NCBI RefSeq assembly: GCF_000503215.1 | Contig: NZ_AYTD01000017.1 | Span: 682,001-746,000 of the forward strand | From: Pseudomonas canadensis | GTDB lineage: Bacteria > Pseudomonadota > Gammaproteobacteria > Pseudomonadales > Pseudomonadaceae | Length of the DNA stretch: 64,000 bases | Direction of reading: 5' to 3' | In this document: positions 61,228 to 64,000 of the stretch, piece by piece | How positions within the stretch are numbered: position 1 is the first letter of the stretch | How the letters are laid out: each line of letters opens with the position of its first letter | Notes under the pieces: model-generated | What the model was told of the DNA's origin: nothing | The model's input: only the letters and a program-made list of their open reading frames with translations | Database searches by the model: none | Translations under genes and position numbers: made by a program

Positions 61228-61839
61228 TCAGCGTTTCGGTGCACTATTGCCCTGCGCCACCACCCAATCCACCACCTGCTTATTCAACTGATCCCCCGCC
61301 TGCCCAAACCCGGCCACCACCGCTGGCACCTTGGTGTCGCTCACCGGCTGCCGCACCTCAAACCGTCGGCTGGCAACAATTCGCTGGTCACTGCCGCGCA
61401 CCAACCGCGCATCCAGGCGAATCACCACCTCCACCGCACTGCCGTGGTATTCACTCTGGAACGCCTGCAATTGCCCGCCCAGCTCATAGTCGGACTGCAG
61501 GTTGGTGTCGTCGGTACTCAGCAGCGTCACCCGGCCATCGCGCTGGAAGCCGTCCATGAAGCGGTTGCGCAGCAGCACCGGCGACGGGTCGCTCCAGCGC
61601 GAGTTGGCATAACTGCTGATCAGGTCGCCATTGGGCACCACGGCGATGCGCGGGCTGTCGAGAAATTCGCTGGTCTGCGGCTTGTTCACACGCAGCGACC
61701 AACTGACCGGCGTGGCCTGGCTGACTGTCTGGGCCGAGGACAGGCGATACACATCCGAAGGGTCGGCCTTGGGCAGGATCGAGCACGCGCTCACCAGCGC
61801 CAAGGCCACAGGGGCGATCATTTGGTAAGCACGCTTCAT
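61228..61839 (-). CDS. ABC-type transport auxiliary lipoprotein (PqiC/DUF330-like)
   Basis: A 203-residue lipoprotein (VALALVSACSIL, Cys near residue 19). The mature domain resembles the PqiC/LptE-like auxiliary component: YRLSSAQTV at the start, central PRIAVVPNGDLISSYANSRW and C-terminal VAGFGQAGDQLNKQVVDWV. It is anchored in the outer membrane and probably pairs with the MCE protein in lipid transport. Its ATG overlaps the MlaD-like stop (four bases), as last gene of the operon. Confidence 0.87.
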   Translation of the reverse strand: MKRAYQMIAPVALALVSACSILPKADPSDVYRLSSAQTVSQATPVSWSLRVNKPQTSEFLDSPRIAVVPNGDLISSYANSRWSDPSPVLLRNRFMDGFQRDGRVTLLSTDDTNLQSDYELGGQLQAFQSEYHGSAVEVVIRLDARLVRGSDQRIVASRRFEVRQPVSDTKVPAVVAGFGQAGDQLNKQVVDWVVAQGNSAPKR

Positions 61840-62774
61840 GGCGTGAACTCCTTGTTCTTGTCGCTGCCCAGCAGGTAACCGCTGGGGTTGGCTTCCAGGC
61901 GGCGGGAGATGGCGCGTAGCGAACCGAGGGTTTCGCGCAGTTCGCGCACGGCCGGCGCCAGTTCATTGAGGCCTTGCATGCCGCTGTTCACCGAGTCCTT
62001 GTTGTCTGTCAGCAAGGTGTTGATGGTCGCGGTGCTTTGTTCAAGGGATTTCATGGCCTGTTCGGCACTGCCGAAGACCTGCTTGCCTTGTTCGTTGAGC
62101 AAACCGTTGGCGTTGCGCATCAGCACAGTGGTCTGCTCCAGGGCGGCGCTCGCTTGTTTGCTCACCTGCATCAGTTGCTGCATCACCACCTTGATATCGC
62201 CGCGCTGGTCGGCGATGGCGCCGGTGGTTTGTTGCAGGTTTTCCAGGGTGTTGCTCAGGCGCTCTACGTTCTCGCGGGAGAACATGTGGTTGGCGTTGTG
62301 CAGCAGCAGGTTGATGCTGGTCATCAGGTCGTTGCTATTGTTCAGCAGGCGCGCAATGGGCGATGGTGAGGCGATGATCTGTGGCAGGTTACCGTCCTTG
62401 CCCTTGAGTTCCGGACTCTGCGGGGTGCCGCCACTGAGCTGGATGATCGAGGTACCCGTGATGCCGGTCAGGGCCAGCTTCGCCTGGGTGTCTTCCTTGA
62501 CCGGCGTCTGCCCGGCCAGGCGGATACGTGCCAGGACGCGGCGCGGATCCTTGGGGTCCAGGCTCAGGCTGATGACATCGCCCACCTTGATTCCGCTGTA
62601 CTGCACCGAACTGCCCTGGGACAAGCCACTGACGGCTTCGTTGAAGATCACTTCGTAGTCCTGAAAGGCGCTGTCGACGCTGGACTTGGCCAGCCACAGG
62701 CCGAACAGCATCGCGCCGACCACCACGATCACGCTGAACAGACCGATCATCACATGATGGGCTCGGGTTTCCAT
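61836..62774 (-). CDS. MCE/MlaD family lipid-transport protein
   Basis: A 312-residue protein with one N-terminal membrane helix (VMIGLFSVIVVVGAMLFGLW) and one MCE domain (about residues 40-120, FNEAVSGLSQGSSVQYSGI and GITGTSIIQLSGG). A long C-terminal helical region (about 150-290) could form a periplasmic channel or tether, as in PqiB/YebT-type proteins. The start METRAHH at 62774 lies two bases from the ATPase stop. It carries phospholipid between envelope membranes. Confidence 0.92.
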   Translation of the reverse strand: METRAHHVMIGLFSVIVVVGAMLFGLWLAKSSVDSAFQDYEVIFNEAVSGLSQGSSVQYSGIKVGDVISLSLDPKDPRRVLARIRLAGQTPVKEDTQAKLALTGITGTSIIQLSGGTPQSPELKGKDGNLPQIIASPSPIARLLNNSNDLMTSINLLLHNANHMFSRENVERLSNTLENLQQTTGAIADQRGDIKVVMQQLMQVSKQASAALEQTTVLMRNANGLLNEQGKQVFGSAEQAMKSLEQSTATINTLLTDNKDSVNSGMQGLNELAPAVRELRETLGSLRAISRRLEANPSGYLLGSDKNKEFTP

Positions 62775-62775
62775 G

Positions 62776-63579
62776 TCATACCTCGTTAAGCGATTGAGCG
62801 GCATCCAATGCCGCGCGGCCACGGGGGCCGTGGAAATATTCGTGGATCCATGCGTCGTCCGTTTCCGAGACAACATCGATGGCATCGGCCACCAGCACTT
62901 TCTTCTGCGCCAGCACCGCCACGCGGTCGGTGATGGTGTACAGCGTGTCCAGGTCGTGGGTGACCAGAAACACACTCAGGCCCAGCGCATCGCGCAGGGT
63001 CAGGATCAGTTGGTCGAATTGCGCCGCGCCGATCGGGTCGAGCCCGGCGGTGGGTTCGTCGAGGAACAGGATGTCCGGGTCCAACGCCAGCGCGCGGGCC
63101 AGGGCGGCGCGCTTGATCATGCCGCCGGACAGTGAAGCCGGGTACTTGTCGGCCGCCGACAATGGCAACCCGGCCAGGGCGAGTTTCACCGCGGCCAAGT
63201 GCTCGGCGTCGCGGCGGCTGAGGCCGGCATGTTCGATCAACGGCAGCGCGACGTTTTCGGTCACGGTCAGCGAAGAAAACAGCGCGCCCTTCTGGAACAG
63301 CACGCCGAAGCGCCGTTCCACCAGGGAACGCTCATGTTCCGGCAGGCTCGGCAGGTTCTTGCCGAACACCCGCACTTCGCCTTCGCTGGGTCGACGCAGG
63401 CCGACGATACTGCGCAGCAGCACCGACTTGCCGCTGCCGGAGCCGCCGACCACCGCGAGGATCTCGCCTTTGTACAAATCCAGGTCGAGGTTCTCGTGCA
63501 CGCTCTGACTGCCAAAGCGATTGCACAGGCCGCGCACTTCAATCACCGCCTCGGCGGGCGCTCGGTGTAGACGACTCAC
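62776..63579 (-). CDS. Mla-type ABC transporter ATP-binding protein
   Basis: A 267-residue ATPase with Walker A GGSGSGKS near residue 50, signature LSGGMIKRAALARAL and Walker B ILFLDEPTAGLD, as in MlaF. The signature variant 'GGMxKR' is typical of MCE-associated ATPases. It overlaps the permease gene by four bases. It powers lipid extraction or insertion with the permease and the MCE protein. Confidence 0.93.
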   Translation of the reverse strand: MSRLHRAPAEAVIEVRGLCNRFGSQSVHENLDLDLYKGEILAVVGGSGSGKSVLLRSIVGLRRPSEGEVRVFGKNLPSLPEHERSLVERRFGVLFQKGALFSSLTVTENVALPLIEHAGLSRRDAEHLAAVKLALAGLPLSAADKYPASLSGGMIKRAALARALALDPDILFLDEPTAGLDPIGAAQFDQLILTLRDALGLSVFLVTHDLDTLYTITDRVAVLAQKKVLVADAIDVVSETDDAWIHEYFHGPRGRAALDAAQSLNEV

Positions 63580-64000
63580 CAGCCCATCTCCATGAAGAAC
63601 AGCGCGGCGACCGCATCCAGCACGATCACCACAAAGATCGATTGCACCACGCTGGAGGTGGTGTGGGCACCGACCGACTCGGCACTGCCGCTGACCTTGA
63701 AGCCCTCCAAGCAGCCAATGGCGGCAATCAGGAACGCAAAAACCGGCGCTTTCACCATGCCCACCAGGAAGTGCTGGACGCCAATGTCCGATTGCAGCAG
63801 CGACAGGAACATTGCCGGCGAAATATCCAGGGCCACGGCGCAGACCACGCCGCCGCCGACAATCCCCGAGAGCATCGCCAGGAAGGTCAGCATCGGCAAT
63901 GCCACCAGCAGCGCCAGTACGCGAGGCAGCACCAGCAACTCCATCGGGTCCAGGCCCAGGGTGCGGATTGCGTCGATTTCTTCGTTGGCCTTCATCGAGC
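63576..64000 (-). CDS. MlaE family permease, N-terminus outside the window
   Basis: About 141 C-terminal residues of an MlaE-family permease are visible. They include MKANEEIDAIRTLGLDPMEL, the coupling motif of the family, then three or four hydrophobic helices and the end FMEMGW. The gene runs past base 64000, so its start is not visible. It is the first known gene of the mlaE-mlaF-mlaD-lipoprotein operon. A PA3211-PA3214-like set is a closer match than the PA4456 ttg2 operon, recalled and not tested. Confidence 0.88.
   Translation of the reverse strand, partial: SMKANEEIDAIRTLGLDPMELLVLPRVLALLVALPMLTFLAMLSGIVGGGVVCAVALDISPAMFLSLLQSDIGVQHFLVGMVKAPVFAFLIAAIGCLEGFKVSGSAESVGAHTTSSVVQSIFVVIVLDAVAALFFMEMGW

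Noticed and set aside
1..64000. CRISPR array, prophage, insertion sequence or defence island
   Set aside because: No regularly spaced direct repeats, transposase, integrase, phage structural or restriction genes were seen. The palindromic repeats are REP elements.
1..64000. tRNA or rRNA genes
   Set aside because: No T-loop/anticodon arrangement or rRNA sequence was recognised by eye in the gaps. A covariance search would settle this.

Overview
The window looks like the chromosome of a Pseudomonas of the P. fluorescens group. It is GC-rich and densely packed with genes. The gene order recalls P. aeruginosa PAO1 (trpI/trpBA; prlC-yheV; a carbonic anhydrase, SulP and aa3-oxidase block; metNIQ; znu/zur; polA-engB-dsbA; algB/kinB; gltP). 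Gaps carry REP palindromes of the 'TGTAGGAGCCGGC' and 'TGTGGGAGCGGGC' types that are common in fluorescent pseudomonads. PAO1 locus numbers are quoted from memory.

Bases 1-3400 hold a D-galactonate operon (end of dgoK, then dgoA, dgoD and a DgoT-like MFS permease). Bases 3.4-7.0 kb hold an RcnB/CigR-like secreted protein, trpBA and the divergent activator trpI. Bases 7-12 kb hold small stress or envelope genes: a DUF883 membrane protein, dodecin, two DUF1161 paralogues, a luciferase-like monooxygenase, OsmC, a lipoprotein and a lipoprotein zinc aminopeptidase. Bases 12-16 kb hold a HAD phosphatase, a gamma carbonic anhydrase, prlC, yheV and a periplasmic dual-specificity phosphatase. Bases 16.4-20.3 kb encode a three-subunit membrane gluconate dehydrogenase (Tat-exported gamma subunit, FAD GMC subunit, triheme cytochrome c). 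An SOS-type radical SAM gene follows.

Bases 21.6-33.5 kb hold a beta carbonic anhydrase with a SulP transporter, then the complete cytochrome aa3 oxidase locus: coxB, coxA, ctaG, coxC, SURF1, a CxxxC assembly-like protein, heme A synthase, heme O synthase and SCO. At about 33.6 kb the gene order jumps from PA0114-like to PA5505-like, as expected for an inversion symmetric about the origin.

From there the window runs through metQ-metI-metN, katE, a lipoprotein, znuB-znuC-zur with divergent znuA, thrB, polA, an ErsA-type sRNA with an AlgU-type promoter, engB, a cytochrome c-like gene that has lost its heme motif, cytochrome c4, dsbA, an EEP-family protein, dgcP, ampDh2, kinB and algB. Divergent from algB is a small operon (PA5482-like, DUF1328, Ivy lysozyme inhibitor) with a sigma-54-type promoter. 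After gltP and a PA5478-like nucleoside-recognition protein, the window ends inside an MCE/Mla-type lipid-transport operon.

No CRISPR array, prophage, insertion sequence, rRNA or tRNA was seen. Most of the window is conserved core genome. The best leads are regulatory sites, the heme-less cytochrome remnant and a few conserved uncharacterised genes, not a new defence or mobile system.
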